NCBI RefSeq assembly: GCF_002362315.1
Contig: NZ_MTZV01000004.1
Location: 620,001-684,000 of the forward strand
DNA: 64,000 bases
Direction of reading: 5' to 3'
From: Paraburkholderia acidicola
GTDB taxonomy: Bacteria; Pseudomonadota; Gammaproteobacteria; Burkholderiales; Burkholderiaceae
Within the stretch, counting starts at the first letter, position 1, and the number at the start of each line of letters is the position of its first letter. Below, in pieces: positions 36,553 to 45,853 of this stretch. The translations under genes were made by a program, and so were the position numbers. Under the pieces are notes generated by a model. It was not told the DNA's origin. It did no database searches and was given only the letters and a program-made list of their open reading frames with translations.

Positions 36553-38156
36553 GTTCATTTCCGCTGCGCACCGTTCAGGACGTGCGCGAAACCCTGCTCG
36601 CCCGACGCGAGATCGCCCTGCTCGACGTGCGCGAAGAAGATCCGCATGCGCAGAGTCATCCGCTGTTCGCGGCCAACCTGTCGCTGTCGAAGCTCGAACT
36701 CGAAGCGTGGACACGTCTGCCGCGCCGCACGGTGCCGATCGTCCTGCTCGATGCGGGCGAAGGCTATGCCGAACGTGCTGCACAGCGTCTGGGCGAACTC
36801 GGCTACACCGACGTTGCGTTGCTCGACGGAGGTCTCGACGGCTGGATTCGCGCGGGTGGCGAAACGTTTCGCGACGTCAACGTGCCGAGCAAGGCGTTCG
36901 GCGAATTCGTCGAAGCGCAACGGCATACGCCGTCGCTATCCGCGCAAGCGGTCGACGCGTTGCTGAAAAGCGGCGATGACGTCGTCGTGCTCGATGCACG
37001 CCGCTACGATGAATATCAAACGATGAACATCCCCGGCAGCATCAGCGTGCCGGGTGCCGAACTCGTGCTGCGTGCCCGCGCGCTGGCACCGAACCCGGCA
37101 ACGCGCGTGATCGTCAATTGCGCGGGGCGGACGCGCAGCATCATCGGTACGCAGTCGCTCGTGAATGCCGGGTTGCCGAATCCGGTTGCGGCGCTGCGTA
37201 ACGGCACGATCGGCTGGACGCTGGCAGGCCAGACGCTCGAACACGGCAGCGCGCGGCAATTCGATCCACAGGCTGGCCTCGCCACCGACGATCTCGCGCC
37301 ATCACGCCGCGCTTCACGTGCGCTCGCCGATCGCGCAGGCGTACACCGCACGACACTCGACGAAGCAGCAACATGGAGCGCGGATACGTCACGCACCACG
37401 TATCGCTTCGACGTCCGCACGCCCACCGAATATGAAACCGCACACGCGCCCGGTTTTCAGGGCGCGCCGGGCGGCCAGCTCGTGCAGGAAACGGAGATGT
37501 TCGCGCCGGTACGCGGCGCACGCGTCGTGCTGTTCGACGACGATGGCGTGCGCGCGAACATGACGGCGTCGTGGCTCGCGCAGATGAACATCGATGTGTA
37601 CGTCGTCGACGAGGCGAGCCGTGAGGCGTTGACCGAACATGGCCCATGGCGAGGTCCGAAGTCGCAACCGGTCGCGACGCCGCTGGTCACACCCGAAGCG
37701 CTCGCGACCTGGCTCGCCGATCCGGCAAGCGGCACCGTCGTGCTCGATTTCACGTCGAGCGCAAACCACGTGAAGGCGCATATTCCAGGCGCATGGTGGG
37801 CGCTGCGTTCACGACTCGTCGGCGACGCATCGGACCTGCGCGAGCTACCCGATGCGAAACGCTATGTCGTGACGTGCGCGACCAGCGCGCTCGCGCCGTT
37901 CGCCGCACCTGAAATCGCCGCGCTCACGGGAAAGCCGGTGCATCTGCTGGCAGGCGGTACGGCCGCGTGGATTCAGGCGGGCCTGCCGGTCGAATCCGGC
38001 GATACGCAACTCGCGTCGCCGCGCATCGATCGCTATCGACGGCCGTATGAAGGCACCGACAGCGCGCATGAAGCGATGAATGCGTATCTGGAGTGGGAAT
38101 ACGGTCTCGTCGCGCAACTCGAACGCGACGGCACGCATGGGTTTTTCGTGATCTGA
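36549..38156 (+). CDS. Four-domain rhodanese-like sulfurtransferase
   Basis: 535 residues made of four rhodanese modules. Module 2 has an active-site loop with Cys191 (CAGRTRS) and module 4 has Cys443 (CATSALA). Modules 1 and 3 carry aspartates (near 68 and 330) in place of the cysteine and are probably structural or regulatory. Each module has the 'LLDVREE', 'VLDARRYDEY', 'FDVRTPTEY' or 'LDFTSSANH' entry motif. Rhodaneses carry sulfur as a persulfide. ATGA-coupled to the thiol dioxygenase, it may handle sulfane sulfur in the same pathway. Confidence 0.9.
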   Translation: MSSFPLRTVQDVRETLLARREIALLDVREEDPHAQSHPLFAANLSLSKLELEAWTRLPRRTVPIVLLDAGEGYAERAAQRLGELGYTDVALLDGGLDGWIRAGGETFRDVNVPSKAFGEFVEAQRHTPSLSAQAVDALLKSGDDVVVLDARRYDEYQTMNIPGSISVPGAELVLRARALAPNPATRVIVNCAGRTRSIIGTQSLVNAGLPNPVAALRNGTIGWTLAGQTLEHGSARQFDPQAGLATDDLAPSRRASRALADRAGVHRTTLDEAATWSADTSRTTYRFDVRTPTEYETAHAPGFQGAPGGQLVQETEMFAPVRGARVVLFDDDGVRANMTASWLAQMNIDVYVVDEASREALTEHGPWRGPKSQPVATPLVTPEALATWLADPASGTVVLDFTSSANHVKAHIPGAWWALRSRLVGDASDLRELPDAKRYVVTCATSALAPFAAPEIAALTGKPVHLLAGGTAAWIQAGLPVESGDTQLASPRIDRYRRPYEGTDSAHEAMNAYLEWEYGLVAQLERDGTHGFFVI

Positions 38157-38177
38157 CCGCGCGTCGCCCAAAAGCGC

Positions 38178-39089
38178 TCAAGCGGCGCGCGCCACCCGCG
38201 CCGCCTTGAAGCGCCGCTCGATACTTACCGACAGCACTGCAAGCGCCGCCTGCAGTTTGCCGAGCGCACGCGAACGCACCATCCACACGGCAATTTCCGG
38301 CTTGAAGTCGCTCAACTGGATCACATCGAGTTGCGCCGCGTGCGGACTCGCGTGTAGCAACGGCAGCGGCACGAGACCGAGTCCCACCCCTTCGGCAACC
38401 AGCCCCAGTTGCAACTCGGTACCGAACGTTTCGAGGTTCAGTTTCAGCGTCAGCCCCTGGCTCGCGAGCGCGTGCTGCAGCCCCGCGCGAAACCCGCAAC
38501 CATCCGGGTTCAGCACCCATCCAAAACCGTGACATTCCGCCAGCGAATACACGCGCCGCTTCATGCTGCCCTTGCTCGCCACCACAGCGAGCTTCAATGC
38601 GCCGAGCGCGTCGGCCTGCAACGTGTCCGGGAAGCTGCGATTGGCGGGCAGCAGCATGACGGCCGCGTCGAGCGCACCTTCATCGAGTTTTTGCAGCAAC
38701 TGTGCGCCCCACCCTGTCGAGATGCGCGCCTGCAACTCCGGATGTGCGAGCTTCAGTTCACGCAATGCGTCGAGCAACGCGACGTCGGCAACCGTCTGCG
38801 CGACACCGAGTCGCAACACACCGGCGAGCGGTGCATCGACCGCAACGAGTTCGCGCAGCACATCCATCTCGCGCACGATCGCGCGGCACTGTTCGTAGAC
38901 GACAAGCCCCATCGGCGTCGGCTTCAATGGCTTCGTATTCCTGTCGAGCAGTTCGACGCCCAGCGCTTCCTCGAAATTCTGCAGACGCCGCGTCACGGCA
39001 GGTTGCGTCAATTCAAGCGAACTGGCTGCCTGGTTGAGCGACTGGCAACGCACGACGGCGACAAACGCCTCAATGTCATCGAGCTTCAT
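38178..39089 (-). CDS. LysR-type regulator of the organosulfur locus
   Basis: From ATG 39089, 303 residues beginning 'KLDDIEAFVAVVRCQSLNQAA' and 'LTQPAVTRRLQNFEEALGVELLDR', a clear LysR DNA-binding domain. The effector domain follows. It converges with the rhodanese gene and is divergent from the first sulfonate-binding protein gene; a palindrome with arms CTTTGCA/TGCAAAG lies in the shared 211-bp gap. It is the only LysR in the 14-kb sulfur region and so the best candidate to bind the shared element. It is not the CysB/Cbl form by eye. Confidence 0.9.
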   Translation of the reverse strand: MKLDDIEAFVAVVRCQSLNQAASSLELTQPAVTRRLQNFEEALGVELLDRNTKPLKPTPMGLVVYEQCRAIVREMDVLRELVAVDAPLAGVLRLGVAQTVADVALLDALRELKLAHPELQARISTGWGAQLLQKLDEGALDAAVMLLPANRSFPDTLQADALGALKLAVVASKGSMKRRVYSLAECHGFGWVLNPDGCGFRAGLQHALASQGLTLKLNLETFGTELQLGLVAEGVGLGLVPLPLLHASPHAAQLDVIQLSDFKPEIAVWMVRSRALGKLQAALAVLSVSIERRFKAARVARAA

Positions 39090-39198
39090 TGAATCGGTTC
39101 TCTGGTGAAAAGGCCGGTCGATTCGCGGCAATGCGAATGAGCGTACCGTACGCGTAGCGCGTTCGTCTACATGAGCGCACGCATTCCCGGCATTTCGC

Positions 39199-39216
39199 CT
39201 TTGCATATTTGCAAAG
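39199..39216. promoter_or_regulatory. Palindrome in LysR/binding-protein intergenic region
   Basis: CTTTGCA, TATT, TGCAAAG: perfect 7-bp arms. The same half-site ends the 38-bp elements at 33917 and 48065. It lies 84 bp before the binding-protein ATG and 109 bp before the LysR ATG, a suitable place for a LysR site. Confidence 0.65.
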
Positions 39217-39300
39217 CAGAACAATGCGTTTGCCTTATAACGGACGCGTACGTATCGTGGACTGCCTGACTGTCCGCCCCTGCCTCTTCATTGGTTCTCT

Positions 39301-40242
39301 ATGCGCGTTCTGCTCGCCTCCCTGTTGCTCGCCTTGCTGCCTTCCGTGCTGCCCGCGGCCAGTCATGCCGCGACCGAAACCGTGCTCAAGGTCGGTGACC
39401 AGCAACTCCAGACGCGCGGCGTGCTCGAAGCGTCTGGCCAGTTGAAGGACCTGCCGTACAAGATCGAGTGGTACAACTTTCCTGCTGCGCAGCCGCTTGG
39501 CGAAGCGCTGAACGCGGGTGCGATCGATGTCGGCGGTCTGGGCGACGCACCACTGATCTTCGCGTATGCCGCCGGCGCGCGCGTACGTGCGGTGGCCGCG
39601 ACGCGTTCTCAGCCGGTCGATTTAGCCATCGTCGTGCCCGAGCATTCACCGATCAAAAGCGCCGCCGATCTAAAGGGCAAGCGCATCGCCACGACCCGTG
39701 GCTCGATTGGCCACTACCTCGCCATCGCCACGCTCGAACGCGCGGGCATCAAACTGTCCGATGTCTCACTGCGCTTCATGCAGCCCGCGGACGCGAAGGC
39801 CGCGCTCGCCACCGGTAACGTCGATGCATGGTCGACGTGGGACCCGTACGTCGCGCTCGCCGAACTGCGCGACCACGATCGCAGCATCGCAAACGGCGTG
39901 GGTGTATCGTCGGGTCTGAGCTTCCAGGCCGCCACCGACGAATCGATCAAGGCCAAGCGCGCGCAGATCGAAGACTTCCTGCACCGCGTCGCGATCGGGC
40001 AGCGCTGGGCGCTCGCGCATCCCGACGAAGTCGCGGCGATGCAGTCGCAGGTCACGGGCCTCCCCGCCGACGTGCTGAAAACTGTCTATCAACGGGCACA
40101 GCTGCATCCGGTCGCCATCGACGACAGCCTGATCGCCGAGCAGCAAAAAACGGCCGACCTGTACCACCGCGCCGATGTCATCAAGGCGCCGTTGAACGTG
40201 ACGCCGAGCTTCGACCGGCAATTTGGTTTTAGTGATCACTAG
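39301..40242 (+). CDS. ABC transporter substrate-binding protein, sulfonate type (SsuA-like), first copy
   Basis: 313 residues with a signal peptide ending 'SHAAT'. It shows the SsuA/TauA features 'YKIEWYNFPAAQPLGEALNAGAIDVGGLGDAP', 'LKGKRIATTRGSIGHYLAI' and 'DAWSTWDPYVALAE' (in separate stretches), which bind aliphatic sulfonates. It is clearly related to the copy at 46946-47959. It is followed by the acyl-CoA-dehydrogenase-like and second monooxygenase genes; the partner permease and ATPase are about 6 kb away on the other strand. Confidence 0.92.
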   Translation: MRVLLASLLLALLPSVLPAASHAATETVLKVGDQQLQTRGVLEASGQLKDLPYKIEWYNFPAAQPLGEALNAGAIDVGGLGDAPLIFAYAAGARVRAVAATRSQPVDLAIVVPEHSPIKSAADLKGKRIATTRGSIGHYLAIATLERAGIKLSDVSLRFMQPADAKAALATGNVDAWSTWDPYVALAELRDHDRSIANGVGVSSGLSFQAATDESIKAKRAQIEDFLHRVAIGQRWALAHPDEVAAMQSQVTGLPADVLKTVYQRAQLHPVAIDDSLIAEQQKTADLYHRADVIKAPLNVTPSFDRQFGFSDH

Positions 40243-40296
40243 CAAGCACGAATGCGTGCTGACGCTTCACGGCCGTAGCACGCCCCGGAACCATCG

Positions 40297-41502
40297 ATGA
40301 CCATCCGCCACCCCGATACTGCGCGCTCCGATGTGCGACCCGACGCCGAGGCGCACGCCGCGCTCGCGGACCTCGACAGCGCCGCCGCCGACACATGGCT
40401 TGCCGCGCTCAGCGATACATTCGCCGCGGGGGCCGCAGAACTCGATCGCGGCGCCCTATTTCCGCACGACAATCTTGCGCGCCTGCATGGCGCCGGTCTT
40501 CTTGCATTGACGGTGCCACGTGCGCTCGGTGGTCGCGGCGCAACGCTCGCGCAAACGCTCAAGGTGATCCGCGCGGTGGCACGCGGTGAGCCATCCACGG
40601 CGTTGATTCTCGTGATGCAGTACCTGTATCACTTGCGTCTGCAGGCCAATCCAAACTGGCCGGTAGCGCTGAAAGAGCGTGTAGCACGCGATGCTGTCGA
40701 GCATGGCGCACTGATCAACTCGTTACGCGTCGAACCGGAACTGGGCTCGCCATCGCGTGGTGGTTTACCGGCCACCGTCGGCACGCTGGATGACGACCAT
40801 TGGCTACTCAACGGTCACAAGATCTATTCGACCGGCAGCCCCGGCCTCACCTGGTTTGCCGTGTGGGGCCGCACTGACGAAGCCACACCGCGCGTTGGAA
40901 CGTGGCTTGTACATCGCGATTCACCAGGCATCCACTTCGGCGAACCATGGAATCACCTCGGCATGCGCGCCACCGGCAGCCACGAAGTGATCTTCGAGAA
41001 CGTACGCGTCCCATTCGATCAGGCCGTCGATCTGCAGTTGCCCGCACCCGGCGTAGGCAGTCTCGATCCGCTCACCGCAGTCTGGATGAACGTGCTGCTG
41101 CCTGCTGTCTACGATGGCGTGGCACGCGCCGGGCGCGACTGGTTCGCGCAGTGGGCGGCCACCCGCGTACCGTCCGGACTCGCCGCACCGCTGTCGAGCC
41201 TCGACAGTTTTCAGCAGACGCTCGGGCGCATCGATGCGTTGCTCTTCAACAACCGCGTGCTGCTCAATGCAGGCGCGCGCGGCGACATCGCCACGGCGGA
41301 TGCGCCGATCATCAAGTATCTGGTCAGCCGCCAGGCAATCGAGGCCGTCGAACTCGCGCTGGAAGCCAGCAGCAATCCAGGCCTCAGTCGCAACAATGCG
41401 CTTGAGCGCCACTATCGCGACGTACTGTGCGCACGCATCCACACACCGCAGAACGACACCGTGCTCGGCAATCTGGGCCGCGCGGGTTTCGCGGCACGCT
41501 AA
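40297..41502 (+). CDS. Acyl-CoA dehydrogenase-fold flavin monooxygenase (SfnB/DszC-like)
   Basis: 401 residues of the acyl-CoA dehydrogenase fold: 'ALTVPRALGGRGATLAQTLKVIRAVARGEPS', 'WLLNGHKIYSTGSPGLTWFAVW' and 'WNHLGMRATGSHEVIFENVRVP' (read in parts). The CoA-binding and catalytic glutamate pattern is not typical, and genes next to sulfonate systems in this subgroup encode FMN/FAD-dependent monooxygenases such as SfnB or DszC. It likely oxidises a sulfur compound upstream of the SsuD-like enzyme. A small hairpin AGCACG/CGTGCT (40245-40260) precedes it. Confidence 0.85.
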   Translation: MTIRHPDTARSDVRPDAEAHAALADLDSAAADTWLAALSDTFAAGAAELDRGALFPHDNLARLHGAGLLALTVPRALGGRGATLAQTLKVIRAVARGEPSTALILVMQYLYHLRLQANPNWPVALKERVARDAVEHGALINSLRVEPELGSPSRGGLPATVGTLDDDHWLLNGHKIYSTGSPGLTWFAVWGRTDEATPRVGTWLVHRDSPGIHFGEPWNHLGMRATGSHEVIFENVRVPFDQAVDLQLPAPGVGSLDPLTAVWMNVLLPAVYDGVARAGRDWFAQWAATRVPSGLAAPLSSLDSFQQTLGRIDALLFNNRVLLNAGARGDIATADAPIIKYLVSRQAIEAVELALEASSNPGLSRNNALERHYRDVLCARIHTPQNDTVLGNLGRAGFAAR

Positions 41503-41545
41503 CACGCTGCCGGAATCCGGCGCATTCGAAACAGGAGTCGAGACG

Positions 41546-42667
41546 ATGAGCGTCGAATTCATAGGCTACGTGAGCCACCAGGAGTCTAGCGAGATCCGTC
41601 TGCCGCAAGGGCCGGCCGTGAATCCGCCGTATATCGCGGCCGTTGCGCAGGCACATGAATACGGTGGCTTCGATCGTGTGCTCATCGCGCATTCGAGCGC
41701 ATCGCCGGACGGTTTTCAGATCGCGTCGTTCGTCGCACAGCAAACGAAGCGCCTCGGCATTCTGCTCGCGCACCGGCCCGGCTTCGTCGCACCGACGCTC
41801 GCCGCGCGCCAGCTCGCGACGCTCGACCACTTCAGCGCGGGCCGCGCGGCCGTGCACATCATCTCGGGTGGCGACGACGTCGAGCAGCAACGCGATGGCG
41901 ATTTTCTGACGCACGACGAACGCTATCAGCGCACCGACGAATATCTCGATGTCGTCAAGCGCGCATGGACCAGCGACACACCGTTCGATCACACCGGCAC
42001 GTACTACCACGTCGTTGGTCATCGGTCGCAGGTGCGGCCGCTGCAGCAACCGCACCTGCCGGTGTACTTCGGCGGCTCGTCCGATGCGGCGATCGCGATA
42101 GCGGGCAAGCACGCCGACGTGTACGCGCTGTGGGGCGAATCGCTTGCGCAGGTGGCCGAGACGATCGCGCGCGTACGCGCGGCGGCCGCCGTTTATGGAC
42201 GAGACAGGCACATCCGCTTCAGCCTGTCGCTGCGCCCGATCATTGCTGCCAACGAAGAGGACGCATGGGCGCGCGCGGATTCGATTCTCGAACGCGCGAA
42301 GGAAGTCGTCACACGCTCGCCGAATTTCACGCGGCGGCCGAAGGATCCGCAGAACGTCGGCTCACAGCGGTTACTCGCCGAAGCAGCGAAAGGTACGATC
42401 GTCGATACGCGTCTGTGGACCGGCATCGCCGCACTGACACGCGCAGCGGGCAATTCGACGGCATTGGTTGGTACGCCGCAGCAAGTAACGGACGCGTTGC
42501 TCGAGTATCGCAAGCTCGGTGTGTCGACGTTTCTGATCCGCGGTTTCGATCCGCTCGAAGATGCGCTGGCGTATGGTCGCGATCTGCTGCCGCTCGTGCG
42601 CGCGGCTGTGGCTCAAGCCGATGCGCAGGCCGCGCCGCGTGAAGTGGCAACGGCTGCTGCTGCGTAA
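41546..42667 (+). CDS. LLM-class FMNH2-dependent monooxygenase, alkanesulfonate (SsuD) type, second copy
   Basis: ATG 41546 (CAGGAG upstream) gives 373 residues starting 'SVEFIGYVSHQESS'. It shares 'HRPGFVAPTLAARQLATLDHFSAGR', 'HIISGGDDVEQQRDGDFL', 'AGKHADVYALWGES' and 'GVSTFLIRGFDPLEDAL' with the first SsuD-like protein in the locus. It is the last gene of the run binding protein, SfnB-like enzyme, SsuD-like enzyme. Two related but not identical monooxygenases suggest two sulfonate substrates. Confidence 0.9.
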   Translation: MSVEFIGYVSHQESSEIRLPQGPAVNPPYIAAVAQAHEYGGFDRVLIAHSSASPDGFQIASFVAQQTKRLGILLAHRPGFVAPTLAARQLATLDHFSAGRAAVHIISGGDDVEQQRDGDFLTHDERYQRTDEYLDVVKRAWTSDTPFDHTGTYYHVVGHRSQVRPLQQPHLPVYFGGSSDAAIAIAGKHADVYALWGESLAQVAETIARVRAAAAVYGRDRHIRFSLSLRPIIAANEEDAWARADSILERAKEVVTRSPNFTRRPKDPQNVGSQRLLAEAAKGTIVDTRLWTGIAALTRAAGNSTALVGTPQQVTDALLEYRKLGVSTFLIRGFDPLEDALAYGRDLLPLVRAAVAQADAQAAPREVATAAAA

Positions 42668-42787
42668 GCCGGAGTAATCTGCAGGAAGGTCATAAAAATA
42701 CAGACCATTGGCAATAGCGATAACATAGCGAACGAATTGTGCTTACAGAAATTACATCGTCCCGCTCACTGTCTTCGTCTATAGCCG

Positions 42788-43861
42788 ATGGATCCATCCG
42801 CAACCTTGATGTCGTCTTCCGCGTCGGTGCTGCTCGTCGACGATCAACCGATCGTCGGCGAGATGGTCGCGCGAGCGCTGGCAAACGAAAGCGATATCAC
42901 GCTTCATCTCTGCCACGACGGTCGCGAGGCTGTATCGGTCGCGCGTGAACTGAAGCCCACGGTCATCCTGCAGGATCTGGTCATGCCCGGCGTCGAAGGG
43001 CTCGATGTCGTGCGCAGCTATCGCGCCGATCCGGCTACGGCGCACATTCCGGTCATCGTGCTGTCGTCGCGAGAACAACCGATCATCAAGAGCGCGGCCT
43101 TCGTTGCGGGCGCAAGCGACTACCTCGTCAAGCTTCCCGACGCGATCGAACTGATTGCACGGATTCGCTACCACTCGAACTCGTATATCGCGGCGCTTCA
43201 GCGCAATGAAGCGCTCGATTTTCTATCGCACGACATGCGCTCGCCGCTGGCTTCGATCCTCGCCTTGATCGAAACGCATCGTGGCAAACAGGAACCGCAG
43301 CAGGCGTTGCTTGAACGTATCGCGTCGCATGCCAGCACTGCGCTGGCGCTGGCGGACGGCTTCGCTCGTCTGGCAAGAGCACAATCCGAATGGCTGCAAG
43401 TCGAAGAGTTCGATCTCGGCGATCTGGTCGAAGTGGCCGCCGATCAGTTGTGGGAGAAGGCACAGGCAAGGCACTCGCGGATCTCGGTGAACATCCCTGC
43501 GCAAGCGCATCCTTTCGTGGGCGACCGGTTGATGTTGACCCGTGCCGTGTTGAATCTCATCGACAATGCGCTCAAGTACGGGCCGGCGGGTTCGGAAGTC
43601 CGTTGCACGCTTGCAAGTTCTGAAGAGAGTTGGTCGATCAGCGTGGAAGACGAGGGGCCTGGCATTCCGGAAAGCGCACACGAGAAGGCGTTGCAGCGCT
43701 TCGGCAGATTGCCTTCGCATGTGGCGAGTAACGTCGACGGTTATGGGCTCGGTCTCGCCTTCGTCAACGTCGCGGCGATGAAACATCATGGGTCGGTGGC
43801 GATGCGGCGGGCGGACACGGGGTTTGCGGTGACGTTGCTGCTGCCGCGGTCTGCTGCATAA
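42788..43861 (+). CDS. Receiver-first hybrid sensor kinase (REC-HisKA-HATPase)
   Basis: 357 residues. A receiver domain comes first, with phosphoacceptor Asp63 in 'VILQDLVMPGVEG' and the conserved lysine near 115 (DYLVK). A histidine kinase follows with the H-box 'FLSHDMRSPLASI' (His148) and ATP-binding boxes 'NLIDNALKYGP' (N), 'DEGPGIP' (G1) and 'GYGLGLAFV' (G2). There is no sensor or membrane segment, so it probably receives a signal or phosphate from another protein. It lies at the centre of the sulfur locus, after the second monooxygenase. Confidence 0.9.
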   Translation: MDPSATLMSSSASVLLVDDQPIVGEMVARALANESDITLHLCHDGREAVSVARELKPTVILQDLVMPGVEGLDVVRSYRADPATAHIPVIVLSSREQPIIKSAAFVAGASDYLVKLPDAIELIARIRYHSNSYIAALQRNEALDFLSHDMRSPLASILALIETHRGKQEPQQALLERIASHASTALALADGFARLARAQSEWLQVEEFDLGDLVEVAADQLWEKAQARHSRISVNIPAQAHPFVGDRLMLTRAVLNLIDNALKYGPAGSEVRCTLASSEESWSISVEDEGPGIPESAHEKALQRFGRLPSHVASNVDGYGLGLAFVNVAAMKHHGSVAMRRADTGFAVTLLLPRSAA

Positions 43862-43873
43862 CCAAATCCGCAG

Positions 43874-44908
43874 CTACGCAAGCACGTCCGAAAACACCCG
43901 CGTCGAAAACCGGTTTGAATCCGTCCCGCTGTTCAGCACACCAACCGTCTTCAGATCGTCCGCATACAACGCGATCTCTTTCCTGAACGCATCGCCGACC
44001 GGATGATGTTTGTCGGTGTGACTCTTCAGCATTGCGGTGAGCTGCCCGACATCCGCCGACGGCGCATACGCGGAGAATATCGCTGCCGCATCCGCCGGAT
44101 TGTTTGCCGTCCACTCAGTCGCCTCGAGCAACGCCTGCGTCAGTGCCTGCGCAGTCGCGCGATCCTTGCGTATCAGCGTGCCGCGCACGCCGAGCACGCA
44201 GCACACGCGGTTCTGATATTCGCCGCACAGGTTATTCGACACTTCGTACAGGTGATCGGATTCGCGCAGCGCCCAGATGGTCGGATCGCCATCGGCGATG
44301 GCGTGCACCTCACCCTTCTTCAACGCAATGCCGAGCAGGCTGGCCGGATACTGGCGCCAGTGCACGTCGTTGTCCGGATCGATGCCGAGCTTCTTCAGCG
44401 TGATCGCAAAGAAATTCTTCGCGGGGCTCGCCATATCGCTGACGCCGACCGTGCGTCCTTTAAGCCCGGCCAGATCGACGATGCCCGACGTGCGCGTGGC
44501 CAGTAACCGCATGCAGCCACCATGAATGCCCGCGGTCAGCTTGACGTCGAAACCCTGTTCGAGCGGTTTGATCCAGCGCAGCGCCATGCCGACACCCGCA
44601 TCCGATTTGCCGGTGGCGATCGCTTCGAGCAACTGATCGGTGGAGCCGGCGAAGTTGATCAGTTCGACCTGCAAGCCGTGGCGCTGGAAGAAGCCTTGCT
44701 TCACGGCGACCGGTACCGGCGCGGTACAGATCGCGCCGGCGTTCCATGACAGTTTGAGCGGCTTGAGTGCGTTGTCTGCATACGCGAGTGGTCCCGACAG
44801 GCCCAGTGAGACACCGCCAAATGCTGCCGCGCCCGCAGCCCATGCGGTTTTGCGCAACCAGGCGCGGCGCTCGGGATTGATGGGTGTCGTATCGTCGAAG
44901 TGAGTCAT
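43874..44908 (-). CDS. ABC transporter substrate-binding protein, SsuA/TauA/NitT type, Tat-exported
   Basis: 344 residues. The N-terminus has 'PERRAWLRKTAWAAGAAAFGGVSLG', a twin-arginine style signal, so the protein may be exported folded. The mature part has 'GAICTAPVPVAVKQGFFQRHGLQVELINFAG', 'ATGKSDAGVGMAL' and 'LKGRTVGVSDMASPAKNFF', as in sulfonate/nitrate/taurine binding proteins. It lies just downstream of the permease/ATPase pair on the same strand (99 bp), so it is the third binding protein that could feed that single transporter. Confidence 0.88.
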   Translation of the reverse strand: MTHFDDTTPINPERRAWLRKTAWAAGAAAFGGVSLGLSGPLAYADNALKPLKLSWNAGAICTAPVPVAVKQGFFQRHGLQVELINFAGSTDQLLEAIATGKSDAGVGMALRWIKPLEQGFDVKLTAGIHGGCMRLLATRTSGIVDLAGLKGRTVGVSDMASPAKNFFAITLKKLGIDPDNDVHWRQYPASLLGIALKKGEVHAIADGDPTIWALRESDHLYEVSNNLCGEYQNRVCCVLGVRGTLIRKDRATAQALTQALLEATEWTANNPADAAAIFSAYAPSADVGQLTAMLKSHTDKHHPVGDAFRKEIALYADDLKTVGVLNSGTDSNRFSTRVFSDVLA

Positions 44909-45007
44909 CGTGCTGTTTCTCCCCGTTGGTCGATCGGCGTTCGCGCTTTAACACGTCGCTCCGATCCGATGCAACACCGTTGCGGCATTGCGTTTGATGT
45001 TGTCAGT

Positions 45008-45853
45008 TCACGCATCGAGCCCCAGCTGCGCCAACACCTGCCGACGCAACGCCACCAGCTTCGGATCGTCGCGATGCCGCGGATACGGCGCGTCGTTGCG
45101 CACCTCGGTGAGGATGCGTGCCGGTCGTTCGCTGAGCACGATCACACGGTTCGCCACGACGAGCGCTTCTTCGACATCGTGCGTAACGAACAGCACCGAG
45201 AAACGCGCGGCCTGCCACAGGCGCACGAGTTCCCCCTGCATGCGGATGCGCGTCAGCGAATCGAGCTTGCCGAATGGCTCATCGAGGACCAGCAGCGCCG
45301 GGTCGTTGACGAGCGCACGGGCGAGTGCTGCACGCTGCGCCATGCCACCTGAGAGTTGATGCGGAAACGCGTCGGCAAACTCAGACAGCCCGACCAGTTC
45401 AAGCGCGGCATCGATCCGCTCGTCGATGTTGCGCACGTCATCGCTATCACTACGCTTGCCGCCACGCCGCGCGCGCCGCTGCGCCTCCGGCCCGACAGCG
45501 ACGTTGCCGCGCACCGTACGCCACGGGTACAGCGTCGGGTCCTGAAACACCACGACACGCGACGGATCGGGGCCGTCGATCGGCGCACCGTCGGCGAGCA
45601 GGCTGCCACGCGTCGGCGTGTCGAGCCCCGCGACCAGTCGCAGCAAGGTCGACTTGCCGCACCCGCTCGCACCGAGTAGCGCAACGAATTCACCCGGTTC
45701 GACGGACAGGTTGATGTCGTCGAGCACATCGAGCGCCGCACCGCGCAACGCAAACCGGTGGCTGACGTGGCGCACGTCGATGCGCGCGCCGACGCGTTGA
45801 GCAGTGGCGAGCACATCGTTAGCCACAGCCGCAGCGGAAGAGGAAGTCACCAT
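45008..45853 (-). CDS. ABC transporter ATP-binding protein, SsuB/TauB type
   Basis: ATG 45853 gives 281 residues. The Walker A motif is 'GASGCGKST', the signature is 'LSGGMAQRAALARAL', the Walker B is 'LLVLDEPFGKLD' and the switch histidine is in 'VTHDVEEAL'. This is the pattern of sulfonate, taurine and nitrate importers. The first 20 residues are an extra N-terminal stretch. Its start overlaps the permease stop, so the two are co-translated. A longer in-frame opening to 46198 exists but is a shadow of the permease gene. Confidence 0.93.
   Translation of the reverse strand: MVTSSSAAAVANDVLATAQRVGARIDVRHVSHRFALRGAALDVLDDINLSVEPGEFVALLGASGCGKSTLLRLVAGLDTPTRGSLLADGAPIDGPDPSRVVVFQDPTLYPWRTVRGNVAVGPEAQRRARRGGKRSDSDDVRNIDERIDAALELVGLSEFADAFPHQLSGGMAQRAALARALVNDPALLVLDEPFGKLDSLTRIRMQGELVRLWQAARFSVLFVTHDVEEALVVANRVIVLSERPARILTEVRNDAPYPRHRDDPKLVALRRQVLAQLGLDA

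Noticed and set aside
40245..40260. Hairpin AGCACG/CGTGCT between the binding protein and SfnB-like genes
   Set aside because: Short stem without T-run; the genes around it look like one operon, so not called a terminator.
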